From: Rothia nasimurium
GTDB lineage: Bacteria > Actinomycetota > Actinomycetes > Actinomycetales > Micrococcaceae
Length of the DNA: 64,000 nucleotides
Assembly: GCF_928382285.1 (NCBI RefSeq)
Contig: NZ_CAKMSS010000007.1
Span: 1-64,000, forward strand
Direction: 5' to 3'
Shown here in pieces: positions 41,800 to 51,374 of this stretch. The notes beneath the pieces were generated by a model. That model did no database searches and had not been told where the DNA came from. It was given only the letters and a program-made list of their open reading frames with translations. How positions within the stretch are numbered: the first letter of the stretch is position 1; each line of letters begins with the position of its first letter. The position numbers and the translations under genes are program-made.

Positions 41800-42503
41800 T
41801 GGGTTTACCTACAAAGGTTCCTGCACTTCAACTAAATCAGGGGGCCAAAGCCTTTGACGAGAATGTTATTTTCTCTGGTGCTTCTGTCACGCTGGAGCCA
41901 GGAGTGTATTACACTTTGACTGGCCCTAACGGTTCCGGTAAGTCGACCCTCATGAGCTGTCTTCTTCTGCACCAAGATTTAACCGAAGGGCAAGTGCTCA
42001 TCGATGGGGCACCGGTGACCTCTGCGTCTGAGGCCTTCCGTTTACAGGTTTTTGGGCTCAACGACGCGCTGGGGTGGCTTCCCGGCCTAACCGTAGGGCA
42101 GCATCTTGAAATACTGGCCGATGAAGGCCCTAAAATCGCTCAAAAGCTGGGAATGGCTTCTTCTCAGCGTATGAGCGTGCGTCAGGCGCTAGAAGAACTT
42201 GGAGTACCCCAGGCTTATGACAGAGAACCACACACCCTGAGCTCTGGCCAGGAGCAACGCTCCCGCCTTGCGTCCTTGTTGCTCCGTCCTGCCCGTTACT
42301 ACTTTTTGGACGAGCCAGAAAAGCGTCTTGATACTGCTGGAGTGCAGTGGATTGCTCAGTGGGCGGAGTCTACAGTCTCTGCTGGGGCAGCAGTTTGTAT
42401 AGCCACACATGACCCGGAGCTTAACGCGTTGCCAGGAACTAAAAATTTGGTGTTTCCGTTGGAGACTGATGGGCTGGGTCTGGCGGCCGAGAACGCATGG
42501 TAG
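41799..42503 (+). CDS. ABC transporter ATP-binding protein
   Basis: A 234-residue ATPase. Walker A GPNGSGKST is near residues 42-50. The signature is LSSGQEQRSRLASLL, a variant of LSGGQ. Walker B YYFLDEPEKRLD and the switch THDPEL follow. The substrate cannot be inferred. It overlaps both neighbours (TGATG with the PH gene, 7 bp with the membrane gene downstream). Codon use is less GC-biased than in the PH genes before it. Confidence 0.87.
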   Translation: MGLPTKVPALQLNQGAKAFDENVIFSGASVTLEPGVYYTLTGPNGSGKSTLMSCLLLHQDLTEGQVLIDGAPVTSASEAFRLQVFGLNDALGWLPGLTVGQHLEILADEGPKIAQKLGMASSQRMSVRQALEELGVPQAYDREPHTLSSGQEQRSRLASLLLRPARYYFLDEPEKRLDTAGVQWIAQWAESTVSAGAAVCIATHDPELNALPGTKNLVFPLETDGLGLAAENAW

Positions 42504-43873
42504 CGCTCAGGACGTTAGGGTATCGGCTCGGTGCGGTCTATAAGGTATTTTTCTACCTGGTTTTCTGGCTTGCTCTTGCAGGGTCATTCAGCGTCTCCCT
42601 GCGTCAGGTTCGAGGATCCTACCTATATTTCACATTAGAAGATTTCCAAGCGCCCGGTTTCTTTATGGGCGGTCTGCTGATTGCTGGAGCTGGGCTAGTC
42701 TGGCTCTTTTATCAGTTGGGACCGCTGGCTTACTCGCCGGCTGACCTCTTTTGGCGTTACTCTGGACTTTCATATCCCAGCCGTAATCCCTGGCATTTTC
42801 GGGCTATATGGGTTGCTTTAGGCACGTGGGTCCTGCTCTCCGTAATGCTAGCGACTATTTTTGCGCCGCTCTCGGTGACTTGGTTGGTGGGAACGGCACT
42901 GGGCGCTGTCGCGTTTGGGGTGCTTATGCTGCACGGTATGGCTGCGGCGCAGCTACTGGGACGGCTAAAGTTTCTTTTGGCCTGGGCAGGTCTGGCAGCG
43001 GTTACGGGTCTTCTATTGCTCATCGCTACGACCACCGATTCAGTCATAAGCGCAAACGTTGCTTTAATCTACTGTCTTGGAGTGCTTGTTCTGTCCCTCG
43101 GAATACTTGTAGCTCTTGTGTTCGTTATTTCAGCTCAGAATAGTCCTCTGGAACGGGTTGCTGCTACTCAGGGGTTTGGGAGAAGCACGCTGCTTCTATA
43201 CGCCGTCCGTAATCTCAGCGGAGCACAGGGTTACCGCTACTATGGTGGGCAGGGCGGTACCTTCCGCAGAAAGCTTGTGAACTCTCGTCCTTACCTTCTA
43301 TCGCTGGCTGCTTTAGCTGATAGCCTGGCCCCGCTCGTTCTCATTACCCTACTGAGTATCCCTCTGGGAATCTTTGTGGGGGTCGGTTTCGGAGCGTCTG
43401 GCATCGGTATCGTAACGATTGTAGGTGTCTGGTTGATTGCCTTCTTCTACCGCTGGCTACCGCGGGAATGGTCAGCCCAGCTGCCTCTTCGGCAGTGGCT
43501 TACAGCTCCTTATTTTTCAACCTTGTTGGGGTTTATCGTGGGCGCTGGTGTTGCTACGGTAATCTATGCCGTGGCAATGACCATCATCTTTCAGCTTCCG
43601 GGCATTATTACGGGTGCTGCTCTCTTTTTCGGGATTGCCGTGGCGCTAGGAGAGACTGACCCTCTACAGGAATACGACTACAGCCTTGTCGTTGCCCTGC
43701 CGTCGGGATTAGTGGTTCCGGTTCAGCCTCTGGTAGCTGCGAGTACCGTTGCTTTTCAGATTGGGGTGGTTGCGCTGGCCGTTTTTAGTGGCACTATTCA
43801 AGGGCTACTTATTCCCCTAGCCTTCTGCCTGTGGCGTCTTGGGCAGCACTACAGTAAAGGCCGTACCCGGTAA
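42497..43873 (+). CDS. Multi-helix membrane protein, probable ABC permease (DUF6297-like)
   Basis: A 458-residue protein with about ten to twelve hydrophobic helices and no recognised catalytic motif. Its 7-bp overlap with the ATPase gene indicates that it is the permease of that transporter. The cytoplasmic segment SRPYLLSLAALADS and the repeated glycine-rich helices fit actinobacterial DUF6297 proteins, though I hold that family name loosely. The substrate is unknown. An export role beside PH-domain envelope proteins is a guess. Confidence 0.75.
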   Translation: MVALRTLGYRLGAVYKVFFYLVFWLALAGSFSVSLRQVRGSYLYFTLEDFQAPGFFMGGLLIAGAGLVWLFYQLGPLAYSPADLFWRYSGLSYPSRNPWHFRAIWVALGTWVLLSVMLATIFAPLSVTWLVGTALGAVAFGVLMLHGMAAAQLLGRLKFLLAWAGLAAVTGLLLLIATTTDSVISANVALIYCLGVLVLSLGILVALVFVISAQNSPLERVAATQGFGRSTLLLYAVRNLSGAQGYRYYGGQGGTFRRKLVNSRPYLLSLAALADSLAPLVLITLLSIPLGIFVGVGFGASGIGIVTIVGVWLIAFFYRWLPREWSAQLPLRQWLTAPYFSTLLGFIVGAGVATVIYAVAMTIIFQLPGIITGAALFFGIAVALGETDPLQEYDYSLVVALPSGLVVPVQPLVAASTVAFQIGVVALAVFSGTIQGLLIPLAFCLWRLGQHYSKGRTR

Positions 43874-43925
43874 GAGACTGCCCCCGGTAAACTAAGCAGG
43901 CAGGACGCAGACAGAAAGGTGCCCC

Positions 43926-44828
43926 GTGCAAACCAGCAACCATCTTAAGCCCGCCCGCCTGGGCATCGGCGTAATCTCAGCAGGCAAGGTGGGGGCCGTG
44001 CTCGGCGCAGCCCTCCGTGCCGCTGGGCACCTGATTACCGGCGTCCATGCCGTCTCAGAAGCCTCCCGTACCCGGGCTGAGGCTCTGCTCCCCGGCGTCC
44101 CCGTCTCCACCATCCCAGAGATCATTACCACCAGTGAAGTGGTGCTCCTGGCCGTACCCGATGATGCTCTGCCTGATCTAGTTAAAGGTATAGCCGAAAC
44201 CGATGGCTGGCGCCCCGGGCAAATCCTCATCCACACCTCAGGGCGGCACGGCACCTCCGTCCTTGCCCCCGCCACCGCTCAGGGAGCTATCGGCCTAGCC
44301 ATCCACCCGGCCATGACCTTCACCGGCCTCTCCCTCGACCTGCCCCGCCTGGCCAACACCAGCTTCGGCGTCACCGGCCCAGCCCCCTTCACCCCCATCG
44401 CTCAGGCCCTGGTCGTTGAGATGGGGGGAGAGCCCGTCCTGATAGCCGAAGGCGACCGCCCCCTCTACCACGCTGCCCTTGCCCACGGCTCCAACCACCT
44501 GGTTACCATCATCGGCCAGGCCCTCCAAATCCTGGCCTCCATCGGCATCGAAAACCCAGCCCGCTACATAGAGCCCCTGCTCAGAGCATCCCTCGACAAC
44601 GCCCTCGCCAACGGCGATAGCGCCCTTACCGGCCCCGTCGCCCGCGGAGACGCCCACACCGTTGCGGCCCACGCCCAAACCCTAGCCAGCTACGCACTCG
44701 AAGAAAACGCCGACGACGTCCCCGCCGCCTACCTGGCCCTGGCCCGCGCCACCGCCGAACGTGCCCACAGCCGCGGCGCCCTCACCGATGAGAGCTACCA
44801 GGCTGTGCTTAAAGCGCTCGCCGGGTAA
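43926..44828 (+). CDS. Rossmann-fold and DUF2520 protein
   Basis: A 300-residue dehydrogenase-like protein. The N-terminal nucleotide-binding unit is IGVISAGKVGAVLGAALRAAGH near residues 12-33, followed by VVLLAVPDDALPDL. The C-terminal DUF2520 half carries HPAMTFTGL and YHAALAHGSNHLVTI. It resembles ketopantoate or 6-phosphogluconate type reductases, and the family sits before panC in many actinobacteria, so a role near pantothenate synthesis is plausible but unproven. It starts at GTG 43926 with GAAAGG upstream. Confidence 0.85.
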   Translation: MQTSNHLKPARLGIGVISAGKVGAVLGAALRAAGHLITGVHAVSEASRTRAEALLPGVPVSTIPEIITTSEVVLLAVPDDALPDLVKGIAETDGWRPGQILIHTSGRHGTSVLAPATAQGAIGLAIHPAMTFTGLSLDLPRLANTSFGVTGPAPFTPIAQALVVEMGGEPVLIAEGDRPLYHAALAHGSNHLVTIIGQALQILASIGIENPARYIEPLLRASLDNALANGDSALTGPVARGDAHTVAAHAQTLASYALEENADDVPAAYLALARATAERAHSRGALTDESYQAVLKALAG

Positions 44829-44867
44829 ACTAGGAGGGCGCAAAACACGAAAGGACCCCTCACCACC

Positions 44868-45785
44868 GTGACGAGTCAAACCCCCATCGCACACACCATC
44901 ACCGATCTTGGCAACGAAATGCTGCTGGCCCTCACCACCGCCAGTCGCCGCCGAGACACCGGTGAAACCCTCGCCGCAGAGAAGCCCCTCACCGTAGGCT
45001 ATGTAGCCACCATGGGTGCCCTGCACGATGGGCACGCCACCCTGATTCGCCGTGCCCGCGAACAGAACGATGTTGTGGTGCTCTCTATCTTTGTGAACCC
45101 CCTCCAGTTCGGGCCCAACGAAGACTACGACCGCTACCCTCGCACCCTCGAAGCCGATGCCGCCCTGGCAGCTGAAGCTGGTGTCGACGTCATTTTCGCC
45201 CCCACCGTTGAAGACATGTACCCCGGTGGCGACCCCAAAATCACCGTGGTCTCCGGCAAACTGGGTACCCTCTTTGAGGGCAAGACCCGCCCGGGCCACT
45301 TCGACGGGGTGCTGACCGTAGTCAATAAGTTCTTCAATATCCTCAAGCCCCTGGTCGGGGAGGCTAACCTCAACGCCTACTTCGGGCAGAAGGACGCCCA
45401 GCAGCTGGCCCTCATTCAGCGCATGGTCAAGGACTTCAACCACGATGTCACCATCAAGCCTGTGCCCGTGGTACGTGCGGACGACGGCCTTGCCCTCTCC
45501 TCGCGCAACCAGTACCTGAACGCTGAAGAACGCGAAGCGGCCCTGGTGCTTTCCCGCACCCTGGCAACCCTGCGCGAAAAGTACATTACCGGCAGCTTGA
45601 GCACAGAGGACGTCGCCCAGGCCCGTACCGCCATCGACAGCACCGACGGAGTGCACCTGGACTACCTCGAAGTCGTCGACACCGACACCTTTGAGGCCCC
45701 CCAGAGCGAACAGGCACGTGTGCTAGCGCTCGTGGCAGCCTACGTGGGCTCCACCCGCCTCATCGATAACATGGAAATCAACTAA
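44868..45785 (+). CDS. panC: Pantothenate synthetase (pantoate-beta-alanine ligase)
   Basis: Joins pantoate and beta-alanine with ATP to make pantothenate for coenzyme A. The 305-residue protein has VATMGALHDGHATLIRRAR near residues 45-63 (HxGH nucleotide motif), SIFVNPLQFGPNEDYDRYPR near 74-93, and FGQKDAQQL and LALSSRNQYL further on. It starts at GTG 44868 with AAAGGA about 10 nt upstream. A TAAACT word lies near 44826, and the gene follows DUF2520 by 39 bp. Confidence 0.95.
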   Translation: MTSQTPIAHTITDLGNEMLLALTTASRRRDTGETLAAEKPLTVGYVATMGALHDGHATLIRRAREQNDVVVLSIFVNPLQFGPNEDYDRYPRTLEADAALAAEAGVDVIFAPTVEDMYPGGDPKITVVSGKLGTLFEGKTRPGHFDGVLTVVNKFFNILKPLVGEANLNAYFGQKDAQQLALIQRMVKDFNHDVTIKPVPVVRADDGLALSSRNQYLNAEEREAALVLSRTLATLREKYITGSLSTEDVAQARTAIDSTDGVHLDYLEVVDTDTFEAPQSEQARVLALVAAYVGSTRLIDNMEIN

Positions 45786-45819
45786 GACCTCTATACCCAA
45801 CCTAAGAACAGGTACATCA

Positions 45820-47340
45820 TTGACTGAACAGGGCAACACCCCCGCCGAAACCACCGCCTTCGACCACGGCGTCTCAGAGCAGATGCAGATTCGCCTCGAA
45901 AAGCGCGCCAAGCTGCTCGAATCTGGCCGTGAAGCCTACCCCGTGGGCGTCCCCGTCACCCACACCATCACCGAAATCCGTGAGAAGTACGACGGCAAGC
46001 TCGAAGCAGACCAGACCACCGGCGACATCGTTGGTGTGGCCGGACGCGTCGTCTTCGTCCGCAACACCGGTAAGCTCTGCTTCGCCTCCCTGCAGCAGGG
46101 CAACGGCACCCGCATCCAGGCCATGATCTCCCTGGCCAGCGTGGGCGAAGAATCCCTGGCTGACTGGAAGGCCCTGGTTGACCTGGGTGACCACGTCTTC
46201 GTCAAGGGCGAGGTCATCTCATCCCGCCGCGGCGAGCTCTCCATCATGGCGGACGAATGGCAGATGGCATCCAAGGCCCTGCGCCCCATGCCCAACCTGC
46301 ACTCCGACCTAAACGAAGAGACCCGCGTCCGCCAGCGCTACCTCGACCTGATGGTGCGCGACGAAGCCCGCGACCTGGTCATCAAGCGCGCCAAGATCAC
46401 CCAGACCGTGCGTAACGTGCTGAACGACCACGGCTACATCGAGCTAGAAACCCCCATCCTGCAGCTCATTCACGGTGGTGCGGCAGCCCGCCCCTTCGAA
46501 ACCCACCTGAACGCTTTTGACCAGCCCATGACCCTGCGCATCGCCACCGAGCTCTTCCTCAAGCGCGCTGAGGTAGGCGGCCTGGAACGCGTCTACGAAA
46601 TCGGCCGTGTCTTCCGCAACGAGGGCGTAGACTCCACCCACAGCCCCGAATTCACCACCCTGGAATGCTACGAGGCCTACGCCGACCAGTTCGTCATGGC
46701 CAAGCGCATGCAGGAAATCATCATGGCCTGCGCCGACGCTGTGGGCGTACACCAGATCGAAACCGAAGCCGGCACCATCGATCTGACCGGCGAATGGAAG
46801 TGGCTGGGCGTCTACCCCGGCCTGTCCGAGGCCGTGGGCGTTGAGATTACCCCCGCCACCACCGCAGAAGAACTGCGCGCTATCGCCGAGAAGCACGAGG
46901 TCCCCGTTGACCCCAAGTGGGACGCCGAGAAGCTAGTCGTTGAGCTCTTCGGCGAAATCGTGGAGCCCACCCTGATTAACCCCACCTTCGTCTACGACTA
47001 CCCGCCCTCAGCCCAGCCGTTGGCCCGTCAGCACCGCTCCGAGGCCAACCTGATTGAGGCCTGGGACCTGATTATCGGCGGTATGGAGCGAGGCACCGCC
47101 TTCTCCGAGCTCATCGACCCCGTGATTCAGCGGGAGCGCCTCACAGAGCAGTCCAAGCTGGCTGCCGGTGGCGATGACGAAGCCATGCAGCTCGACGACG
47201 ACTTCCTGCGAGCCCTGGAATACGGTGCGCCCCCCATGGGCGGCCTGGGCTTGGGCATCGACCGCCTGATTATGCTCTTCACCGGCGTAGGTATCCGCGA
47301 GACCATTCTCTTCCCGCTGATGAAGCCCGAAGCTGAGTAA
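45820..47340 (+). CDS. lysS: Lysyl-tRNA synthetase, class II
   Basis: Charges tRNA-Lys with lysine. The 506-residue protein has an N-terminal OB-fold anticodon domain (VAGRVVFVRNTGKLCFASLQ near residues 70-90), motif 2 (VYEIGRVFRNEGVDSTHSPEFTTLE near 258-282), and motif 3 (GAPPMGGLGLGIDRLIMLFTG near 470-490). It starts with TTG 45820. A weak CAGG lies upstream, and no nearer ATG keeps the family N-terminus. It is followed by a strong terminator. Confidence 0.95.
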   Translation: MTEQGNTPAETTAFDHGVSEQMQIRLEKRAKLLESGREAYPVGVPVTHTITEIREKYDGKLEADQTTGDIVGVAGRVVFVRNTGKLCFASLQQGNGTRIQAMISLASVGEESLADWKALVDLGDHVFVKGEVISSRRGELSIMADEWQMASKALRPMPNLHSDLNEETRVRQRYLDLMVRDEARDLVIKRAKITQTVRNVLNDHGYIELETPILQLIHGGAAARPFETHLNAFDQPMTLRIATELFLKRAEVGGLERVYEIGRVFRNEGVDSTHSPEFTTLECYEAYADQFVMAKRMQEIIMACADAVGVHQIETEAGTIDLTGEWKWLGVYPGLSEAVGVEITPATTAEELRAIAEKHEVPVDPKWDAEKLVVELFGEIVEPTLINPTFVYDYPPSAQPLARQHRSEANLIEAWDLIIGGMERGTAFSELIDPVIQRERLTEQSKLAAGGDDEAMQLDDDFLRALEYGAPPMGGLGLGIDRLIMLFTGVGIRETILFPLMKPEAE

Positions 47341-47359
47341 AACGTCCTAACGCTCTTGT

Positions 47360-47391
47360 GCCCGCCTGGCAGCCTGCCGGGCGGGCTTTTT
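47360..47391 (+). terminator. Terminator after lysS
   Basis: GCCCGCCTGGCAG pairs with CTGCCGGGCGGGC (one wobble) and is followed by TTTTT. Confidence 0.85.
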
Positions 47392-47458
47392 CATGTCCTG
47401 TTTGCCAGTTACCTGGGGTAGATTGGAGGAAGTGTATCTGATGTGTTCAAAGGGCTTC

Positions 47459-47485
47459 GCAGGCTCGCGCTCGCTGCGAGCCTGC
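47459..47485. repeat. Miniature copy of the dispersed repeat
   Basis: GCAGGCTCGC (47459-47468) and GCGAGCCTGC (47476-47485) form a perfect 10-bp stem around GCTCGCT. This equals the inner arms and start of the long element with the middle deleted. Compared with copy 1, one base changes in each arm (CTCAC to CTCGC, GTGAG to GCGAG), keeping the pairing. Confidence 0.75.
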
Positions 47486-47536
47486 TACAGCCATTGTTTC
47501 GACAAGTCTTGTAAACCCGAGAAAGGTAGAGAAGAG

Positions 47537-47734
47537 ATGGAATTCCTGATTGGCCTGGTTCCCTCCATAGGCGCGGGCCTGGTGCTTTATTTTATTTTGC
47601 GCTGGATGAATCGTGCTGACCGCACCGAGCGTGCTGCCCGCCGGGATATCGAAAAGGACGCCGAAGCCTGGTACCGCTCTGTAAAAAACGCAGAAGGAAC
47701 ACGGGATCCTTTTGGAACATCAGAAACTAAATAA
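47537..47734 (+). CDS. Small single-pass membrane protein
   Basis: A 65-residue protein: one N-terminal hydrophobic helix (FLIGLVPSIGAGLVLYFIL, residues 3-21), then a charged cytoplasmic tail (NRADRTERAARRDIEKDAEAWY) likely to be helical. I chose ATG 47537 with GAAAGGTAGAGAAG upstream. The longer frame from 47393 would translate through the miniature repeat. No family recognised with certainty. It lies between lysS and lsr2 and is followed by an AT-rich stretch. Confidence 0.65.
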   Translation: MEFLIGLVPSIGAGLVLYFILRWMNRADRTERAARRDIEKDAEAWYRSVKNAEGTRDPFGTSETK

Positions 47735-47819
47735 AAGTCTTTTTGTTCTCTGAAGCGTGACTTTATTTCCTTTTTGAGAAAAGAATATGTACTATTTATT
47801 TTAGTCATCAAGGGTGACT

Positions 47820-47902
47820 AACTCGATTGCGTGCCCCACAGAAAAGGGTAGAGGCGGAATATCCTCTTATATGTGCTTCCCTACCCAAAACGCGATTGAG
47901 TT
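47820..47902 (+). promoter_or_regulatory. Nested inverted repeats in the lsr2 upstream region
   Basis: Outer arms AACTCGATTGCGT (47820-47832) and ACGCGATTGAGTT (47890-47902) are largely complementary. Inside lie GGGTAG/CTACCC (47846-47851, 47881-47886) and GAGG/CCTC (47851-47854, 47863-47866). The preceding 47735-47815 is very AT-rich. It could be a structured leader or an autoregulatory site of the AT-binding Lsr2. Confidence 0.45.
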
Positions 47903-47938
47903 CATATTCCCTCAACAGATTCATCCAAGGAGAAAATA

Positions 47939-48292
47939 ATGGCTCAGAAGGTCAAGATTATTCTTGAAGACGATCTCGACGGCGGCCCCGCAGAAGAAAC
48001 CGTACGTTTCGGTCTCGACGGCGGCCAGTTCGAAATCGATCTTTCTAGCGCTAATGCTGCCCGTCTGCGTGACGCCATCCGTCCTTTCGCTGCTAAGGCC
48101 CGCCGCGTTCAGGGTGCCCAGCGCACCCCCGGCCGTCCCGCAGGTTCACGCACCACCGCTAAGCGCAACCCCGAAATCGCTGAAATTCGTAAGTGGGCCC
48201 AGGAAAACGGCTACGAGGTTTCTAGCCGTGGCCGTATTCACCAGAACATTCAGGACGCCTACTACAAGGCTATGGGCAAAGAAAGCAAGTAA
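47939..48292 (+). CDS. lsr2: Lsr2 nucleoid-associated protein
   Basis: An H-NS-like xenogeneic silencer that binds AT-rich DNA in the minor groove and bridges it. The 117-residue protein has the N-terminal dimerisation strand region (KVKIILEDDLDGGPAEETVRFGLDG) and the C-terminal DNA-binding part with its RGR hook (SSRGRIHQNIQDAY near residues 98-111) after the basic linker RTPGRPAGSRTTAKR. AAGGAG lies at good spacing before ATG 47939. Being monocistronic beside an AT-rich upstream region fits autoregulation. Confidence 0.93.
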   Translation: MAQKVKIILEDDLDGGPAEETVRFGLDGGQFEIDLSSANAARLRDAIRPFAAKARRVQGAQRTPGRPAGSRTTAKRNPEIAEIRKWAQENGYEVSSRGRIHQNIQDAYYKAMGKESK

Positions 48293-48313
48293 ATAATCTT
48301 CTTCTTGTCTCTA

Positions 48314-48346
48314 TGAGGCGGAACCCGCTGAGCGGGTTCCGCCTCA
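48314..48346 (+). terminator. Terminator after lsr2
   Basis: GAGGCGGAACCCGCT (48315-48329) pairs with AGCGGGTTCCGCCTC (48331-48345). The apical bases stay open as the loop, and AATTATTTATAA follows. Confidence 0.8.
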
Positions 48347-48426
48347 ATTATTTATAAGCGGCCTATAAAACATGCGTGTAGAAGAAAAATTGGGTGATGT
48401 TTCGGCAGGTCTTATCGAGTAAATGA

Positions 48427-48652
48427 AGCTTATTCAATAAGTGCGGGTGAAGCATGCTCACAGCGAAGCTGCTGGCTCGATGAAGTGAGCGAGTGCGAGC
48501 GCGCGAGCACACAAGAGCGAACGGAATCCGCCGTCAGGCGGGGCGTGAGGGTCAGGCTTACGCCTATTCCGCCCGCAGATTAATTTCCTCGCGCGCTCGG
48601 AATCTGCTGGGCTTCATCCAGCGTGAGCATGCGGAACCCTGATAAATAAGCC
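48427..48652. repeat. Dispersed intergenic repeat, long copy 3 (inverted)
   Basis: A 226-bp copy in the opposite orientation to those at 18264 and 39373. The ends are AGCTTATTCAATAAG (from 48427) and ATAAATAAGCC (48642-48652). The inner arms are GCATGCTCAC (48452-48461) and GTGAGCATGC (48623-48632): both arms differ from copy 1 in a way that keeps base pairing. The shared middle runs through CACAAGAGCGAACGGAATCC and CCGTCAGGCGGGGCGTGAG. About 60 bp next to the right arm is unlike the other copies. It fills most of the 446-bp gap between lsr2 and clpC. The rest (48653-48738) must hold the clpC promoter, which I cannot assign with confidence. Confidence 0.8.
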
Positions 48653-48738
48653 CCATTCATTCCGTGGCGAACAGCGCCCCGCGGGGGTGAAAACGCGCGT
48701 AATCTTTTGGGTAATAGTAAGTTTCCAAGGAGTGTTCA

Positions 48739-51357
48739 ATGTTTGAACGGTTTACCGACCGCGCCCGTCGCGTCATCGTGCTTGCCCAAGAAGAAGCACG
48801 CATGCTGAACCACAACTACATCGGTACCGAACACATTCTGCTCGGTCTGATTCACGAGGGTGAGGGTATTGCGGCTCGCGCTCTTGAGTCGCTCGGTATT
48901 AATCTCACTGCCGTGCGTGACCAGGTGCAGGACATCATCGGTTCTGGCCCGCAGGCGTCCAGCGGTCATATTCCCTTTACCCCGCGCGCTAAGAAGGTTC
49001 TTGAGCTGTCGATGCGCGAGGCTATCCAGCTGAACCACGGCTACATTGGTACTGAGCACATCCTGCTGGGTATGGTGCGCGCTAATGAGGGTGTGGGTAA
49101 CCAGATTCTGACCAAGCTGGGTGCTGAGCCCGCTAAGGTTCGTCAGACCGTGATGGACCTGATTTCTGGCTACCCAGGTAACAACAACGGTGAGGGTGGT
49201 AAGGAGACCGCCGGTGTGGGTGCGGGTAACTCCCGCGAGGGCACCCCGGCTGGGTCTGCCATTCTTGACCAGTTCGGACGCAACCTCACGGCTGCGGCGC
49301 GCGAGGGCAAGCTTGACCCTGTGATTGGTCGCCATAAGGAGATGGAGCGCGTTATGCAGGTGCTCTCTCGCCGTACTAAGAACAACCCCGTGCTGATTGG
49401 TGAGCCCGGTGTGGGTAAGACCGCCGTTGCTGAGGGCCTGGCTCAGGCGATTGTGCACGGTGATGTACCTGAAACCTTGAAGGACAAGCACCTTTACACC
49501 CTGGATCTGGGTTCTATGGTGGCGGGTTCCCGCTACCGCGGTGACTTCGAAGAGCGCATGAAGAAGGTGCTGAAGGAGATCCGCAACCGCGGCGACATCA
49601 TTCTCTTCATCGATGAGATTCACACCCTGGTCGGTGCAGGTGCCGCTGAGGGCGCGATTGACGCTGCCTCAATTCTGAAGCCCATGCTGGCCCGTGGCGA
49701 GCTGCAGACTATCGGTGCAACCACCCTCGATGAGTACCGTAAGCACATCGAGAAGGACCCCGCCCTGGAGCGCCGTTTCCAGCCCATCCAGGTCGATGAG
49801 CCCAGCCCCGAGCTGGCTGTTGAGATTCTCAAGGGTCTGCGCGATAAGTACGAAGCTCACCACCGCGTGACCATCTCAGATGAGGCTCTGGAGACCGCCG
49901 TTAACCTGGCCCACCGCTACATCTCTGACCGCTTCCTGCCCGATAAGGCTGTTGACCTGATTGACGAGGCCGGTGCCCGCCTGCGTATCAAGCGCATGAC
50001 CGCTCCGCCCGAAATCAAGGTGCTTGAAGAGCGCATTGCCAAGCTCAAGGGCGAGAAGGAAGAGGCCATTGCGGCTAACGAGTTCGAGAAGGCAGCTGAC
50101 CTGCGCGATAAGGAGCAGAAGCTGGTTGCTGAGAAGGAAGAGGCTGAGCAGCAGTGGCGCAACGCTGGTGACGCCTTCGGCGAGGTGACCCCCGAGGTTA
50201 TCGCCGACGTCCTTGCCTTCTCCACCGGTGTTCCGGTCTACAAGATTACCGAGGAAGAGTCCGGCCGTCTGCTCAAGATGGAAGATGAGCTGCATAAGCG
50301 CGTCATTGGCCAGGAGAACGCTATCAAGGCTCTCTCCCGTTCAATCCGCCGTACCCGTGCGGGCCTCAAGGACCCCAAGCGCCCTGGTGGCTCCTTCATC
50401 TTCGCCGGCCCCACCGGTGTCGGTAAGACCGAGCTGGCTAAGGCCCTGGCTGAGTTCCTCTTTGGTGACGAGGACGCCCTCATCACCCTGGATATGTCGG
50501 AGTACCAGGAGAAGCACACCGTGTCCCGCCTCTTCGGTGCCCCTCCCGGCTACGTTGGCTACGAGGAGGGCGGCCAGCTGACCGAGAAGGTCCGCCGCAA
50601 GCCCTTCTCCGTTGTGCTCTTTGACGAGGTTGAAAAGGCTCACGCTGACCTGTTCAACTCCCTGCTGCAGATTCTGGAAGACGGCCGTCTGACCGACTCC
50701 CAGGGTCGCGTGGTGGACTTCAAGAACACCGTCATCATCATGACCACCAACCTGGGCTCCCGCGAAATGGCCCGCCGTGTACCCGTGGGCTTCCAGCAGG
50801 TCGGCGACGACCAGGGCTCCTACGAGCGCATGCAGGGCCGCGTGATGGAATCCCTCAAGGAGCACTTCCGCCCTGAGTTCCTCAACCGCGTGGACGACAT
50901 CATCGTCTTCCCCCAGCTCTCCGAGTCTGAGATTCTGCAGATTGTTGACCTCTTCGTTGCCCGCCTGGCCAAGCGCCTGGCTGAGCAGGATATGTCAATC
51001 GAGCTGACCGATAAGGCTAAGGCTCTCATGGCAGCTAAGGGCTACGACCCCTCCATGGGTGCCCGCCCGCTGCGCCGCGAGATGCAGCGCAACCTGGAAG
51101 ACCCGCTCTCTGAGAAGATCCTCTTCGGCGAGATCAAGTCCGGTGAGAAGATCACCGTGGACGTTGAGGGTGAGGGTGACCTGGCTAAGTTCACCTTCTC
51201 GTCAGCTCCCCTGGGTGAGTTGGACGCCGAGGCTTTTGATAAGGCCTTTGGTGAGGATGAGAAGGAGCTGCCCGCAATCCCCGAAGCTGAGGTAGCTAAC
51301 GAGACTGCCGAGCAGCGTTTCGAGGCTGAAGAGGCCCGCGAGGCCGACGAACGCTAA
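48739..51357 (+). CDS. clpC: ATP-dependent Clp protease ATPase subunit ClpC
   Basis: A Hsp100 unfoldase that feeds substrates into ClpP. The 872-residue protein has the N-terminal double Clp repeat ([20 protein letters not shown] and the [18 protein letters not shown] motif), first P-loop GEPGVGKT at 221-228, a UVR-type middle region ([19 protein letters not shown] near 450-470), second P-loop GPTGVGKT at 557-564, and a VGF-type ClpP-binding region around 675. The C-terminus is acidic. AAGGAG precedes ATG 48739. No CtsR gene or mcsAB genes are adjacent, as usual for actinobacteria. Confidence 0.96.
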   Translation: MFERFTDRARRVIVLAQEEARMLNHNYIGTEHILLGLIHEGEGIAARALESLGINLTAVRDQVQDIIGSGPQASSGHIPFTPRAKKVLELSMREAIQLNHGYIGTEHILLGMVRANEGVGNQILTKLGAEPAKVRQTVMDLISGYPGNNNGEGGKETAGVGAGNSREGTPAGSAILDQFGRNLTAAAREGKLDPVIGRHKEMERVMQVLSRRTKNNPVLIGEPGVGKTAVAEGLAQAIVHGDVPETLKDKHLYTLDLGSMVAGSRYRGDFEERMKKVLKEIRNRGDIILFIDEIHTLVGAGAAEGAIDAASILKPMLARGELQTIGATTLDEYRKHIEKDPALERRFQPIQVDEPSPELAVEILKGLRDKYEAHHRVTISDEALETAVNLAHRYISDRFLPDKAVDLIDEAGARLRIKRMTAPPEIKVLEERIAKLKGEKEEAIAANEFEKAADLRDKEQKLVAEKEEAEQQWRNAGDAFGEVTPEVIADVLAFSTGVPVYKITEEESGRLLKMEDELHKRVIGQENAIKALSRSIRRTRAGLKDPKRPGGSFIFAGPTGVGKTELAKALAEFLFGDEDALITLDMSEYQEKHTVSRLFGAPPGYVGYEEGGQLTEKVRRKPFSVVLFDEVEKAHADLFNSLLQILEDGRLTDSQGRVVDFKNTVIIMTTNLGSREMARRVPVGFQQVGDDQGSYERMQGRVMESLKEHFRPEFLNRVDDIIVFPQLSESEILQIVDLFVARLAKRLAEQDMSIELTDKAKALMAAKGYDPSMGARPLRREMQRNLEDPLSEKILFGEIKSGEKITVDVEGEGDLAKFTFSSAPLGELDAEAFDKAFGEDEKELPAIPEAEVANETAEQRFEAEEAREADER

Positions 51358-51374
51358 GCCGCGTTTATAACCTT

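Noticed and set aside
42497-43873. Insertion of a foreign ABC transporter by a mobile element
   Set aside because: Codon use is a little less GC-biased, but the genes overlap tightly with the PH-domain genes and there are no repeats or integrase, so recent insertion is not supported.
44682-45656. Minus-strand open frame of 324 codons across DUF2520 and panC
   Set aside because: It spans two confident genes in antisense. The Gly/Val/Glu/His-rich sequence has no domain.
48653-48738. HspR (HAIR) or ClgR site before clpC
   Set aside because: No CTTGAGT-N7-ACTCAAG and no CGC-N5-GCG pattern is present. CTTGAGT and ACTCAA do occur at 51544 and 51577, but with far too wide a spacing and downstream of the gene.
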